From: Deltaproteobacteria bacterium RBG_16_64_85
GTDB taxonomy: Bacteria > Desulfobacterota > Deferrimicrobia > Deferrimicrobiales > Deferrimicrobiaceae
Direction: 5' to 3'
DNA: 33,154 bases
Assembly: GCA_001798885.1 (NCBI GenBank)
Contig: MGQW01000031.1
Span: forward strand, 1-33,154
A program made the translations under genes and the position numbers. Below the pieces are notes generated by a model. That model did not search any database and had not been told where the DNA came from. It was given only the letters and a program-made list of their open reading frames with translations. Below are positions 23,204 to 30,801 of the stretch, piece by piece. Position 1 is the stretch's first letter. Each line of letters begins with the position of its first letter.

Positions 23204-23872
23204 TTATCCCTGCGAATAAGGCCTGTACGCCATCGGTCGCCGCGCCTTGTGTTTCCGCATTTGGATGCGCCATCCCAGGTTGCCGACCAGGAGATACATC
23301 CATCGCGGCATGAGCGGCTTGGCGAAGAGCACCGTTGCCTCCCCTGGGACGTCGCCGCCGCTCGCGAGCGATTTCGACGCCATGGCGATCGCGTCGAGGA
23401 TGTTTTTCCCTCCTCCGGGCAGTTTCTTGAAATCTTCACCGAGTGATCCCCCCATGCCCATCGCAAGCGCACCGGCCCAGCGCATGCCGGTGCGCTCCGC
23501 AAACAAGCGGCAGATCCCGACGGCCGTATCGCATTGGTGCGACTCGGGAAATCCACACTGAACGAGGACTGCGAGTCGCGGGGTCCCCCAGGGGGCGAAG
23601 CGGCCACGACGCTCGGCGACAAGTTCGAGCAACCGTGTGAGCGGCGCCGGGAGCGAATCGACATAAAGCGGAAAAGCGAACACGACGAGATCGGCTGAAT
23701 CGAGGGCATCGAGCAGCCGTGTGGTTCCTTCCTCCGAGCGCAGTTCCTGATGCACCATCCTGTCGATGACAGCGGCGCCGTGCTCCCGCAAGCCTTCGGC
23801 CAGCTTCGAGCCCAAAACGTAGGACGCTGATTTGCGGCCCTTCGGGCTTCCGGTCAGGAGGATAACGTTCAT
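23204..23872 (-). CDS. flavodoxin-fold NAD(P)H-dependent FMN reductase family protein
   Basis: A 222-residue protein starting MNVILLTGSPKGRKSASYVL, the FMN phosphate-binding loop (T-G-S-P-x-x-x-S-x-S) of the flavodoxin-like reductase superfamily. ADLVVFAFPLYVDSLPAPL is the second flavin-contact segment. The C-terminal part (MPRWMYLLVGNLGWRIQMRKH) is basic and partly hydrophobic, possibly membrane-associated. ATG 23872 has GGAGGT 5 bp upstream and overlaps the stop of the preceding flavoprotein gene by four bases. An ORF extension to 24304 runs inside that gene and is not real. Electron donor and substrate are unknown. Confidence 0.82.
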   Translation of the reverse strand: MNVILLTGSPKGRKSASYVLGSKLAEGLREHGAAVIDRMVHQELRSEEGTTRLLDALDSADLVVFAFPLYVDSLPAPLTRLLELVAERRGRFAPWGTPRLAVLVQCGFPESHQCDTAVGICRLFAERTGMRWAGALAMGMGGSLGEDFKKLPGGGKNILDAIAMASKSLASGGDVPGEATVLFAKPLMPRWMYLLVGNLGWRIQMRKHKARRPMAYRPYSQG

Positions 23873-24441
23873 ACCGTCACCTCCGCCCGATCGAGAAGAC
23901 GATCCGCGAAGGACCGCGCCGATGCGGGATTCGTCACTCCCACGATAACCCCCGCTTCGACGGTTTGATGGACGTTGAGGCCGTTTCGGGCCACCAAATT
24001 CAGGAATAAGCGCTCGGCATCGGGGTCTGGTGACGGTAGCGTCCCGAGACCGATCGTCTTGGGGTACCGGCAGTACCGAAGGCGGTGATGGACTTCGCTG
24101 CCCAAGACGATGAACCGCGGGTCCAGCACGGGGATGAAACGGTCGAGCATTTTCTTCAGTTGGGAGGAGTAGCCGCCGAACGTTACCGGCGTCACGTACA
24201 CCACGATATCGGACGCGACATAGGAGCGCAGGACATCGCGCGAGGCGTCCACGAAGACACACTCGCCCGGCGTGCGCGTCCAGCATCCGAAGCACCCTGC
24301 GCACGGCGCGATGGCGAGCTCGCGCAGTTTCACCAGCTCGGCGTCGGCAGCACGCCCGGCAAGCGCGGAAGCCATCCCCTGTATCGCAACCGGGGTGAGG
24401 GAGTCACCCTCCAGGCTTCCGTCAAGGATCAATGCCTTCAT
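23869..24441 (-). CDS. iron-sulfur flavoprotein-like FMN reductase family protein
   Basis: A 190-residue flavodoxin-fold protein starting MKALILDGSLEGDSLTP. It has a compact cysteine motif C47-x2-C50-x2-C53-x7-C61, which matches the [4Fe-4S]-binding spacing of archaeal-type iron-sulfur flavoproteins. VYVTPVTFGGYSSQLKKMLDR is the usual FMN-contact segment. It would shuttle electrons between reduced carriers and an unknown acceptor. It overlaps the next flavoprotein gene by ATGA, so the two are made together and may form a heteromeric pair. It follows the crotonase-like gene by 26 bp. Confidence 0.8.
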   Translation of the reverse strand: MKALILDGSLEGDSLTPVAIQGMASALAGRAADAELVKLRELAIAPCAGCFGCWTRTPGECVFVDASRDVLRSYVASDIVVYVTPVTFGGYSSQLKKMLDRFIPVLDPRFIVLGSEVHHRLRYCRYPKTIGLGTLPSPDPDAERLFLNLVARNGLNVHQTVEAGVIVGVTNPASARSFADRLLDRAEVTV

Positions 24442-24467
24442 GTCATGCCCCCGGCTTGCGCCATCGT

Positions 24468-25037
24468 CTACTTTCTCCCGAGCCCTTTTCTTGCTCGTGG
24501 AAGCAGAATATCCCGGAATGCCTGGTCGTGCTCGGTCCGGAAGGACTCCTCGAAATCCCTTCCCCCTGAAGATGAAAGACCGGTTTTGACGAACCTGAGG
24601 GTCTCGGGGAGCGCTTCAAGGATAACCTTTGCGATTCGTAACGCCTCTTCCATCAGCCGGTCCGCGCTTACGATCCCGCTGACGAGACCGATCCGGAACG
24701 CTTCTTCGGCGCCGATGGCTCGGCCGGTCAGCACGAGGTCCCGGGCCAGGCCGTCGCCGATGATCCAGCGAAGTGGAGTGAAGAGCGGGGGAGCGCCGAA
24801 TTTGATTTCCGGATGCCCGAACGAGGCGGATGGAGTGCAGATCCGGAGGTCGCAAAGGGTGGCCAGATCGAAGCCCCCGCCCAACGAAGAGCCGTTTACC
24901 GCGGCGATGAGGGATTTGGAAAAACTCCGGACCTTGCGCCGGATGGAAATGGCATTTCGCTTTTCGGGTCGGTTCAGCGTGAGGATGCCGATGCCGTCTT
25001 CCTTCACCTCCGCTCGAATCGTTTCGTAGTTCGTCAT
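24468..25037 (-). CDS. enoyl-CoA hydratase/isomerase family protein with internal deletion
   Basis: A 189-residue crotonase-family protein; members usually have about 255-260 residues. The N-terminus runs to LTLNRPEKRNAIS and then jumps within about 14 residues to SLIAAVNGSSLGGGFDLATLCDLR. Between these blocks the family normally has some 75 residues that include the first oxyanion-hole segment (A-G-A-D-L), so about 60-70 residues are missing in frame. The second oxyanion segment (LGGGFDLA) and the C-terminal helices (FRIGLVSGIVSADRL, ALPETLRFVKTGL) are present. ATG 25037 has GGAGG just upstream. The reading frame is intact, but the product probably lacks activity; it may be a young pseudogene. 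Confidence 0.7.
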   Translation of the reverse strand: MTNYETIRAEVKEDGIGILTLNRPEKRNAISIRRKVRSFSKSLIAAVNGSSLGGGFDLATLCDLRICTPSASFGHPEIKFGAPPLFTPLRWIIGDGLARDLVLTGRAIGAEEAFRIGLVSGIVSADRLMEEALRIAKVILEALPETLRFVKTGLSSSGGRDFEESFRTEHDQAFRDILLPRARKGLGRK

Positions 25038-25150
25038 GGCCCCTCCGTTTCTCCTCAAATCCCCGGATCGCACTCAACGATCATGGCGCGACCGGCAGTC
25101 AGCGGAGATAAATCGACCTGGTTCGGATCGAACTTCCGCATCGCAGCCTG

Positions 25151-25251
25151 CCAGCCGCGGCAGGGAATCACCGTGAGCGCAAGGTCGAGACCCCGCTCTT
25201 CCCGGTACAACCCGGCCAGCTCGCCGACGTCCTGGATGTCGAAGACCAGCG
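25151..25251 (-). pseudogene. 101-bp second copy of DUF1343 gene segments with internal deletion
   Basis: Positions 25151-25229 match 22479-22557 of the intact DUF1343 gene with 3 mismatches, and 25230-25251 match 22753-22774 exactly. The two parent segments are 195 bp apart in the intact gene. The join lies in CGCCGACG, an 8-base word present at both parental edges (22550-22557 and 22745-22752). The fragment reads LVFDIQDVG joined in frame to ELAGLYREERGLDL and then ALTVIPCRGW. Up to about 25060 the frame stays open, with only weak similarity (GWQAAMRKFD against GWRRGMHQRD). Confidence 0.85.
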
Positions 25252-25389
25252 TTATGCCGGTTCGGATGCGAAATCGATTTCGGTCTTCGACTTCGTCCGC
25301 CAGAAATGAGCCTGTGCTCCGCTCCAGCGCAGGATCTTCCCCGCCTGGTCCGCAAGCGTTTTCACCAGTTGTCCGTAGGCCAGGATAAT
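25252..25389 (-). pseudogene. fragment of a DUF4143 (AAA ATPase) C-terminal domain
   Basis: On the - strand from 25389 the sequence reads IILAYGQLVKTLADQAGKIL and then AHFWRTKSKTEIDFASEPA before TAA at 25254-25252. F-W-R-x-K-x-x-x-E-I-D-F is the nuclease-like signature of DUF4143; compare LYFWRDQTGHEIDLLVD in the neighbouring ATPase. An in-frame TGA at 25392-25390 precedes it and there is no start. The fragment abuts the DUF1343 piece exactly. It differs from both intact ATPases of the window, so it marks a third member. Confidence 0.6.
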
Positions 25390-25463
25390 TCATTAAGTAA
25401 AGTTCAAATATGGCATACCGCAAACTACCCCGTATCGATTGCGACGAGCCGTTCCTTGCGAGC

Positions 25464-26657
25464 CTACGAGCAAGCGTGCCAGGCCTTTACGTGGAATCCT
25501 TCCCTTTCGTAACTCTCGTTTCCGCCGTACACGAGCATTCCATCCTTTGCCGCGTTCCCCTTGAGGGACATCCAGTACCTGAGCCCGTTGAAAAAGTCCC
25601 CCGCGACGGTCTTGCCCGATTTTATCTCCACCGGCAGCAGAGTCCGTCCGTAATCGACGAGCAGATCGATCTCGTGACCCGTCTGATCCCGCCAGAAATA
25701 GAGGGGCGGTTCTTCACCCGAGTGGGCGAAGACCTTGTAGATCTCGGAGAGGATGAACGTCTCGAAGATGCTCCCGCGCAAGGGGTGGGCCGCCAGGTCT
25801 TCTTCGTTTCGGAGATGAAGGAGGTAGCACAACAGCCCGCAGTCCAGGAAGTACAGTTTCGGCGTCTTGATGATGCGTTTCGAAAAGTTCCTGAAATGGG
25901 GGCGCAAAAGGTGTACGAGAGAGCTGGCCTCGAGGACGGAGATCCACGCCCTTGCGGTCGGGTGCGTGATGCCGCAGTCCGCGGCCAGGGAGGACAGGTT
26001 CAGCAACCGGCCGGTCCTCCCGGCGCACAAACGGACGAAATTCTGGAACGCGCTCAAGTCCCCGATCCGCAGCACATCGCGGACGTCCCGCTCCACATAG
26101 GTTCGAAGGTAGCTCCCGTACCACTCGCGGGCATTGAGATTCCCGGCGTGGATTGCCGGGTACATCCCGGTAAAAAGGACATTTTCGGGATCGGTGCCCG
26201 GCGGACCCGCGCTGCCGTGATGCAGGAGCCGATCCGGGTTCAAGGGCGTGGTTCCCCTGAGTTCAGAGAGGGACAGGGGATGGAGCCGAAGGAGGGCGAT
26301 CCTTCCGGCAAGGCTCTGGCTCACCTTCGAGAGCATCAGGAACTGCTGGGAGCCGGTAAGGATGAACCTGCCGGCTTTCCCTTCGAGATCGACGATCGTC
26401 TGGATATAGGAAAACAGCTCCGGGACCCGTTGCGCTTCGTCGATAATGACGCCGCCCTTGAGCCCCCCGAGAAACCCTCTTGCATCCCGGCTTGCATATT
26501 CCCTCTGTTCCGGGTCCTCAAGTGAAACATAGCGATAGTCGGGAAAGACCAGGCGCGTCAGGGTCGTCTTCCCCGATTGGCGTGGGCCGGATACGGACAC
26601 TACAGGAAATTGCGTCGAGAGCTGCCTTAATTTGCTTGCGAGGGCTCTCTTAAACAT
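25464..26657 (-). CDS. AAA ATPase with DUF4143 domain (second copy)
   Basis: A 397-residue ATPase from ATG 26657 (MFKRALASKLRQL). Walker A is GPRQSGKTT near residue 24, Walker B is GVIIDEAQRV, and the sensor-like FILTGSQQFLML follows. The C-terminal DUF4143 domain carries FWRDQTGHEIDLLVD and LLPVEIKSGKT, a PD-(D/E)XK-like core. It shares the architecture of the gene at 9746-10990 but the two proteins are only distantly similar. A TTG at 26711 would extend the frame by 18 residues, but that stretch covers the palindrome at 26692-26712, so ATG 26657 is preferred. Role unknown; it is flanked by fragments of a related ATPase and of a PIN toxin. Confidence 0.87.
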   Translation of the reverse strand: MFKRALASKLRQLSTQFPVVSVSGPRQSGKTTLTRLVFPDYRYVSLEDPEQREYASRDARGFLGGLKGGVIIDEAQRVPELFSYIQTIVDLEGKAGRFILTGSQQFLMLSKVSQSLAGRIALLRLHPLSLSELRGTTPLNPDRLLHHGSAGPPGTDPENVLFTGMYPAIHAGNLNAREWYGSYLRTYVERDVRDVLRIGDLSAFQNFVRLCAGRTGRLLNLSSLAADCGITHPTARAWISVLEASSLVHLLRPHFRNFSKRIIKTPKLYFLDCGLLCYLLHLRNEEDLAAHPLRGSIFETFILSEIYKVFAHSGEEPPLYFWRDQTGHEIDLLVDYGRTLLPVEIKSGKTVAGDFFNGLRYWMSLKGNAAKDGMLVYGGNESYEREGFHVKAWHACS

Positions 26658-26691
26658 ACGATATTCATAAAAGATCTTTTCGTTTGTGTCA

Positions 26692-26712
26692 ATTGAAAAT
26701 TCAATTTTCAAT
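26692..26712. promoter_or_regulatory. 21-bp perfect palindrome upstream of the second DUF4143 ATPase
   Basis: Arms ATTGAAAATT and AATTTTCAAT pair perfectly around one central base, 35 bp before the ATG at 26657 (- strand). It is AT-rich in a GC-rich setting and shares outer TGAAA/TTTCA half-sites with the palindrome at the first ATPase. Probably an operator; it also borders a PIN remnant on the other side. Confidence 0.65.
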
Positions 26713-26739
26713 CACCATAAAACACCGCCTGGCTCACTG

Positions 26740-26897
26740 TTCGTTCTGGAATTCGACGACAAGCTGCTGGCCGTTATCAAGCAGGCGATCCGGAAGCATG
26801 CAATCCGGGGCGCGGATTCCGTTCACCTGGCCTCGGCGATATGGCTCCGCTCGATGCGGCGCGCGCGGAACGGCTCGTGGCGTTCCGTCCCGAGTAA
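26740..26897 (+). pseudogene. 3' remnant of a PIN-domain toxin gene
   Basis: One frame reads LEFDDKLLAVIKQAIRKHAI and then RGADSVHLASAIW, the C-terminal helices of PIN toxins (compare A-D-A-x-H-L-A-S-A). The adjacent frame continues MAPLDAARAERLVAFRPE with TAA at 26895-26897, matching the usual toxin tail (A-A-R-A-E-G-L). The N-terminal half is missing and a frame-changing deletion lies at about 26835-26845. It could be the leftover of a toxin-antitoxin operon. Confidence 0.6.
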
Positions 26898-26902
26898 ACC
26901 GG

Positions 26903-28369
26903 CTACCTTCTTCCGCTGAGGATGGAGCCCAGGACCCCACGGATGATCTGGCGCCCGATCTGGCTGCCGATGGCGTGCGCGGCGCTTTTTGCCGCCGCCG
27001 CGAGCAGGTCGACGGCCCCGGAGCGCTGAGCGGAGGGTCGTCCTCCAGGCGCGGAGGGAGCTTCCCCTTCCGGGGCCTCCCGGTCGGCCCTCGCTTTGAG
27101 GGTTTCGTAGGCCGACTCCCGGTCCACCGTGCGCTCGTAGTGCCCCGCGAGCACGGAATCCCGGAGGATCTTGGCGCGCTCCTCCCCGGTGAGGGGCGCG
27201 AGCCGGCTCATCGGAGGGTACACCAGCGCTCTCTCCACGACGGTGGGGGTTCCCTTCTCGTCCAATACGGAGACGAGCGCTTCCCCGACCGACAGCTCCG
27301 TGATCGCCTTCACCGCATCCAGCTTGGGATTCTGGCGGAAGGTCTCCGCCGCGGTCTTCACTGCGCGCTGGTCCTTCGGGGTGAACGCCCGGAGGGCGTG
27401 CTGGACCCGGTTGCCGAGCTGCCCCAGGACGGTTTCCGGAAGGTCCAGCGGGTACTGGGTCACGAAGTAAACCCCCACCCCCTTCGACCGGATGAGCCGG
27501 ATGACCTGCTCGATCTTGTCCGTGAGCGCCTTCGACGCGTCCTCGAAGAGCAGATGCGCCTCGTCGAAGAAGAAGACGAGCGTCGGCTTCTGGGGATCGC
27601 CCACCTCCGGGAGATTCTCGAAGAGTTCCGACAGGAGGAAGAGGAGGAAGGTGGCGTACAGCTTCGGCGACTGCATCAGCTTGTCCGCGGCGAGGAGGTT
27701 GACCACCCCATTCCCGGAAGCGTCCGTCTGCAGGAAATCCTTCAGTTGGATCGCCGGTTCGCCGAAGAATTTGTCCCCGCCCTGCTGTTCCAGGGTGAGG
27801 AGGTTCCGCTGGATCGCGCCGATGCTCGCCGCCGAGATGTTCCCGTATCCCGTCTGGAAGCGCTCCGCGTTCTCCCCGGCGAACTGGACCATGGACCGGA
27901 GGTCCTTCAGGTCCAGCAGGAGGAGCCCGTTGTCGTCCGCGATCTTGAAAACGAGGGAGAGGACACCCGACTGGATCTCGTTCAGGTTCAGGATCCGCCC
28001 GAGGAGGAGGGGGCCCATTTCGGAGACCGTAGCCCGGACGGGGTGTCCCTGCTCCCCGAACAGGTCCCAGAAAGCGACGGGACGGCCTTCGTATCCGAAT
28101 CCGGCAAGTCCTAACGCCTTGACCCGCTCCGCCACCTTGGGGTGGTCCCCCCCGGGGTGCGGGATTCCGGAGAGGTCCCCCTTGACGTCCGCGAGGAAAA
28201 CGGGGACTCCGATGCCGCTCAGCCGTTCGGCGATCACCCGCAGCGTGACGGTTTTTCCCGTTCCGGTTGCCCCCGCGATGAGGCCGTGGCGGTTCGCCAT
28301 TCCCGGAAGCAGGCCGATGTCGGCCTTCTTCCCCCTGGCGATCGGGAGTGGTTCGACTTTATTTCCCAC
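26903..28369 (-). CDS. HerA-like DUF853 ATPase
   Basis: A 488-residue P-loop ATPase of the bacterial HerA-like/DUF853 family. Walker A is AGATGTGKT near residue 35 and Walker B is [32 protein letters not shown] corresponds to the usual sensor region, and [19 protein letters not shown] to the arginine-bearing segment. The C-terminal tail has A-S-P-rich and helical parts ending ILSGRR. HerA proteins are hexameric DNA translocases, but the role of the DUF853 branch is not established. GTG 28369 fits the family N-terminus ([13 protein letters not shown]); the frame stays open further upstream only as a shadow of rubrerythrin. It begins 11 bp after the rubrerythrin stop, so the two are cotranscribed. 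Confidence 0.88.
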   Translation of the reverse strand: MGNKVEPLPIARGKKADIGLLPGMANRHGLIAGATGTGKTVTLRVIAERLSGIGVPVFLADVKGDLSGIPHPGGDHPKVAERVKALGLAGFGYEGRPVAFWDLFGEQGHPVRATVSEMGPLLLGRILNLNEIQSGVLSLVFKIADDNGLLLLDLKDLRSMVQFAGENAERFQTGYGNISAASIGAIQRNLLTLEQQGGDKFFGEPAIQLKDFLQTDASGNGVVNLLAADKLMQSPKLYATFLLFLLSELFENLPEVGDPQKPTLVFFFDEAHLLFEDASKALTDKIEQVIRLIRSKGVGVYFVTQYPLDLPETVLGQLGNRVQHALRAFTPKDQRAVKTAAETFRQNPKLDAVKAITELSVGEALVSVLDEKGTPTVVERALVYPPMSRLAPLTGEERAKILRDSVLAGHYERTVDRESAYETLKARADREAPEGEAPSAPGGRPSAQRSGAVDLLAAAAKSAAHAIGSQIGRQIIRGVLGSILSGRR

Positions 28370-28380
28370 TTCCGGAGTTC

Positions 28381-28881
28381 CTACTGGACCTTCGTGAACT
28401 TCGTCTTCGGGACGCCGCAGACCGGGCACTTGTCCGGCGCGTGCCCGTACACCGTATTGCCGCAGACCTCGCAGACGAAGATGTCCTGTTTGGCAAGGTC
28501 CTTCCCCTTCTTCAGGCTCGCCATCGCCTCCGAATAGAGGTTGAAGTGGATCTTCTCCACGGCCAGGGCGTTCCGGAAGGAAACCGCGGCGGCGGCGTTC
28601 TTTTCCGTTTCCGCCTCGGAAAGGAATGCCGGGTACATCTCCCGGCATTCGTACCCTTCCCCGTTGATGGCGGTCTGGAGGTTTCCCGCCGTGTCCTTGA
28701 CGCCCCCCATCACGCGGAAATGGGCGTGCGCGTGCACCGTTTCCGCCGCGGCCGCTGCGCGGAACAGCTTCGCGATCTGGGGATATCCCTCCGACTCCGC
28801 CTTCTGCGCGAAGGCCAGGTACATCCGGTTGGCCTGGCTCTCACCCGCAAACGCCTCTTTCAGATTCTTCTCCGTCGCCAT
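28381..28881 (-). CDS. rbr: rubrerythrin
   Basis: A 166-residue protein. The N-terminal four-helix domain has the diiron ligands in the F-A-G-E-S-Q-A-N motif, E-T-V-H-A-H and A-V-E-K-I-H-F. The C-terminal rubredoxin-like domain has [12 protein letters not shown] and [13 protein letters not shown], two C-x2-C pairs for one iron. Rubrerythrin reduces hydrogen peroxide in anaerobes and microaerophiles, which suggests an oxygen-sensitive lifestyle. ATG 28881 has a GGAGGG site upstream. It is the first gene of an operon with the HerA-like ATPase. Confidence 0.95.
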   Translation of the reverse strand: MATEKNLKEAFAGESQANRMYLAFAQKAESEGYPQIAKLFRAAAAAETVHAHAHFRVMGGVKDTAGNLQTAINGEGYECREMYPAFLSEAETEKNAAAAVSFRNALAVEKIHFNLYSEAMASLKKGKDLAKQDIFVCEVCGNTVYGHAPDKCPVCGVPKTKFTKVQ

Positions 28882-29076
28882 TTTTCCCTCCTTGCCCGCG
28901 TTGGTCCCAGCGTACAGGAAGAAGAAAAGCCGCGCAAGAAATCGATATTGCCCACAAAAACATCCTGGTTGCGCTGGACGTCAAGCTGTGCGAAACCTTA
29001 GTGGTGCCTGTCGCCAGGTGCGGGAATCGCTTCCCGCGGGCCGCGAATCCAACGAGGAGACTTCAAGGAGGACGGT
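28882..29076. other. intergenic leader between rubrerythrin and the AIR synthase-thiE-thiD operon
   Basis: This 195-bp divergent region holds the promoters of both operons, though no convincing -35/-10 pair stands out. Near its right end is a hairpin with a perfect 7-bp stem and TCGC loop (GCGGGAA at 29020-29026, TTCCCGC at 29031-29037), preceded by a weaker one around 29007-29018. There is no T-run after it. The CTGAGA and ACCTGA boxes of a thiamine pyrophosphate riboswitch are absent. Confidence 0.4.
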
Positions 29077-30138
29077 ATGAAGCGGGAATTGCCCGCCATC
29101 GGCAAGGTATCCTCGGAAATATTCGACGAGGTCATCCTCCCCCGGTTGGGCCGGAAACACCCGGAGATCCTGGTGGGTCCCCGGCACGGGGTGGACGTGG
29201 GGGTCGTCGATCTGGGGAACGGACAGGTGATGGTGACGACGACCGATCCGATTTTCGTGGTGCCCCCCTACGGGTGGGAGCGTTCCGGCTGGTTCGCCGT
29301 CCACATCCTGGCTTCCGACGCGGTTACGTCGGGTATCCGGCCGCGTTACATCACCATGGATCTGAATCTCCCCCTGTCCATCACCCGGGAGAGCTTCGAA
29401 GCGTTGTGGTCGGTGATGCACCGGGAGTGCGAGAAAATCGGCATGGCCATCCTGTCCGGACACACCGGCCGCTACGAAGGGTGCGAATATCCCATGATCG
29501 GGGGCGCCACCGTGATCGGCATCGGGCCCAAAGACCGGTATGTCACCCCCGAGATGGCGCGGCCGGGGGACGTCGTCATCATCACGAAGGGGGCGGCCAT
29601 CGAGGCGGCCGGGTTGTTCGCCGTCACCTTTCCCCGACGGGTGGCGGAACGATACGGGGAGACGGCGGCGCGGGAGGCCGAGGAGATCTTCTGGCAGATG
29701 TCCGTCGTGGAGGATGCCCTCACCGCGGTGGAAGCGGGGGTGAGGGAAAACGGCGTCACCTCCATGCACGATGCCACCGAGTGCGGCGTTTGGGGCGGCC
29801 TTTTCGAGGTCGCCCAGGCGTCGGGAGTCGGCATGACGATCGACAAGGACAAGATCATCGTGCAGGACGCCGTGCGGAAGGTGTGCGACCTCTTCGGCAT
29901 CGATCCGTATTCGTCGATCAGCGAGGGGACGCTCATCATCACCTGCCGGCCGCACAGGGCAGAGGAAGTGGTCCGGCGATTGGGCGACAAGGGAATCCCG
30001 GCCGGCATGGCGGGGGAGATCGTGGAATCGCGGCAGGGAATGCGGGTTTTTGAACACGGGACGTCGCAGGAACTGGTTCATCCCAAAGTGGATCCCTTTT
30101 GGGGCGCCTTCGGGAAGGCGGCGTCACAGGGCGGCTGA
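29077..30138 (+). CDS. AIR synthase/HypE-like protein (PurM superfamily)
   Basis: A 353-residue protein of the PurM/HypE/ThiL/SelD superfamily. The N-terminal domain has VDVGVVDLGNGQVMVTTTDP, corresponding to the G-x-G-D-D-A-A-V nucleotide-binding strand, then VHILASDAVTSGIRPRYITM and GHTGRYEGCEYPMIGGATVI. The C-terminal domain contains SMHDATECGVWGGLFEVAQA, the second conserved block (compare H-D-x-T-x-G-G). It probably binds ATP and activates a carboxyl, phosphate or carbamoyl group. It is closer to HypE-like proteins than to ThiL by eye, but stands directly in front of thiE with zero gap, so a role in thiamine synthesis is possible. ATG 29077 has AAGGAGG upstream. Confidence 0.8.
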   Translation: MKRELPAIGKVSSEIFDEVILPRLGRKHPEILVGPRHGVDVGVVDLGNGQVMVTTTDPIFVVPPYGWERSGWFAVHILASDAVTSGIRPRYITMDLNLPLSITRESFEALWSVMHRECEKIGMAILSGHTGRYEGCEYPMIGGATVIGIGPKDRYVTPEMARPGDVVIITKGAAIEAAGLFAVTFPRRVAERYGETAAREAEEIFWQMSVVEDALTAVEAGVRENGVTSMHDATECGVWGGLFEVAQASGVGMTIDKDKIIVQDAVRKVCDLFGIDPYSSISEGTLIITCRPHRAEEVVRRLGDKGIPAGMAGEIVESRQGMRVFEHGTSQELVHPKVDPFWGAFGKAASQGG

Positions 30139-30801
30139 ATGGGCGATCGAATCTCTCCCCGCCGGTGGCGGCTTTACGTCATCACCGACGAGCGGCTGGG
30201 CCGGGGCCGGTCCCATCTCCAGATCGCGGAAGCCGCCCTCAGGGGCGGAGCCGATGTCCTTCAGCTGCGGGACAAGGAAGCCTCCGGCAGCCGGCTTTAC
30301 CGGGCGGCGCTGGAGCTGCGGAAGCTCACCCGCGATGCGAACGTTCCGTTCATCGTGAACGACCGCCTCGACGTCGCCCTGGCCGTCGACGCCGACGGGG
30401 TCCATGTCGGCCGGCAGGATCTGCCCGCTTCCGTGGTGCGCGGATTCCTGGGACCCGGCAAGATCCTGGGGGTCTCCGCGGAGACGGTGGAGGAGGCCGT
30501 CCGGGCGGAAGAAGAGGGGGCGGATTACCTGGGGGTGGGACCGGTTTTCGAGGCCCGGGAGACCAAGGCGGATGCGGGAGAGCCGCTGGGCCTCGACCTC
30601 ATCGCGCAAGTCCGCCTTCGTTGCCGGCTCCCGATCGTCGCGATCGGAGGGATCCGTGCCGAAAACGCCCGGAAGGTGAAGGAAGCGGGGGCGGATGCCG
30701 TGGCCGTGATTTCCGCGGTCGTGGCGGCGGAGGATATCGCGCAGGCCGCCAGGCGGTTGAAGCACCTGCTCTGCGCCGCGGAGGAAGACCCCGGAAAATG
30801 A
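30139..30801 (+). CDS. thiE: thiamine-phosphate synthase
   Basis: A 220-residue TIM-barrel enzyme joining HMP-pyrophosphate and thiazole phosphate. Motifs in order are DVLQLRDKEASG (substrate-binding Arg/Asp/Lys), FIVNDRLDVALAVDADGVHVG with RQDLP, GVSAETVEEA, ADYLGVGPVFEARETKADAG and LPIVAIGGI with ISAVV. Length is normal. The ATG lies directly after the AIR-synthase-like stop and the 3' end overlaps thiD by ATGA, so three genes form one translation-coupled unit. Confidence 0.95.
   Translation: MGDRISPRRWRLYVITDERLGRGRSHLQIAEAALRGGADVLQLRDKEASGSRLYRAALELRKLTRDANVPFIVNDRLDVALAVDADGVHVGRQDLPASVVRGFLGPGKILGVSAETVEEAVRAEEEGADYLGVGPVFEARETKADAGEPLGLDLIAQVRLRCRLPIVAIGGIRAENARKVKEAGADAVAVISAVVAAEDIAQAARRLKHLLCAAEEDPGK

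Noticed and set aside
26903-28881. HerA-like ATPase as part of an antiphage defence system
   Set aside because: It is the DUF853 branch, paired with rubrerythrin and without a nuclease, Sir2 or DUF4297 partner.
28882-29076. Thiamine pyrophosphate riboswitch before the thi operon
   Set aside because: The CTGAGA and ACCTGA consensus boxes and the expected three-way helix are not visible.
30099-30797. Upstream extension of thiD to a 498-codon ThiE-ThiD fusion
   Set aside because: The extension is an out-of-frame reading of thiE with Arg/Gly-rich sequence; ATG 30798 starts exactly at the family N-terminus.
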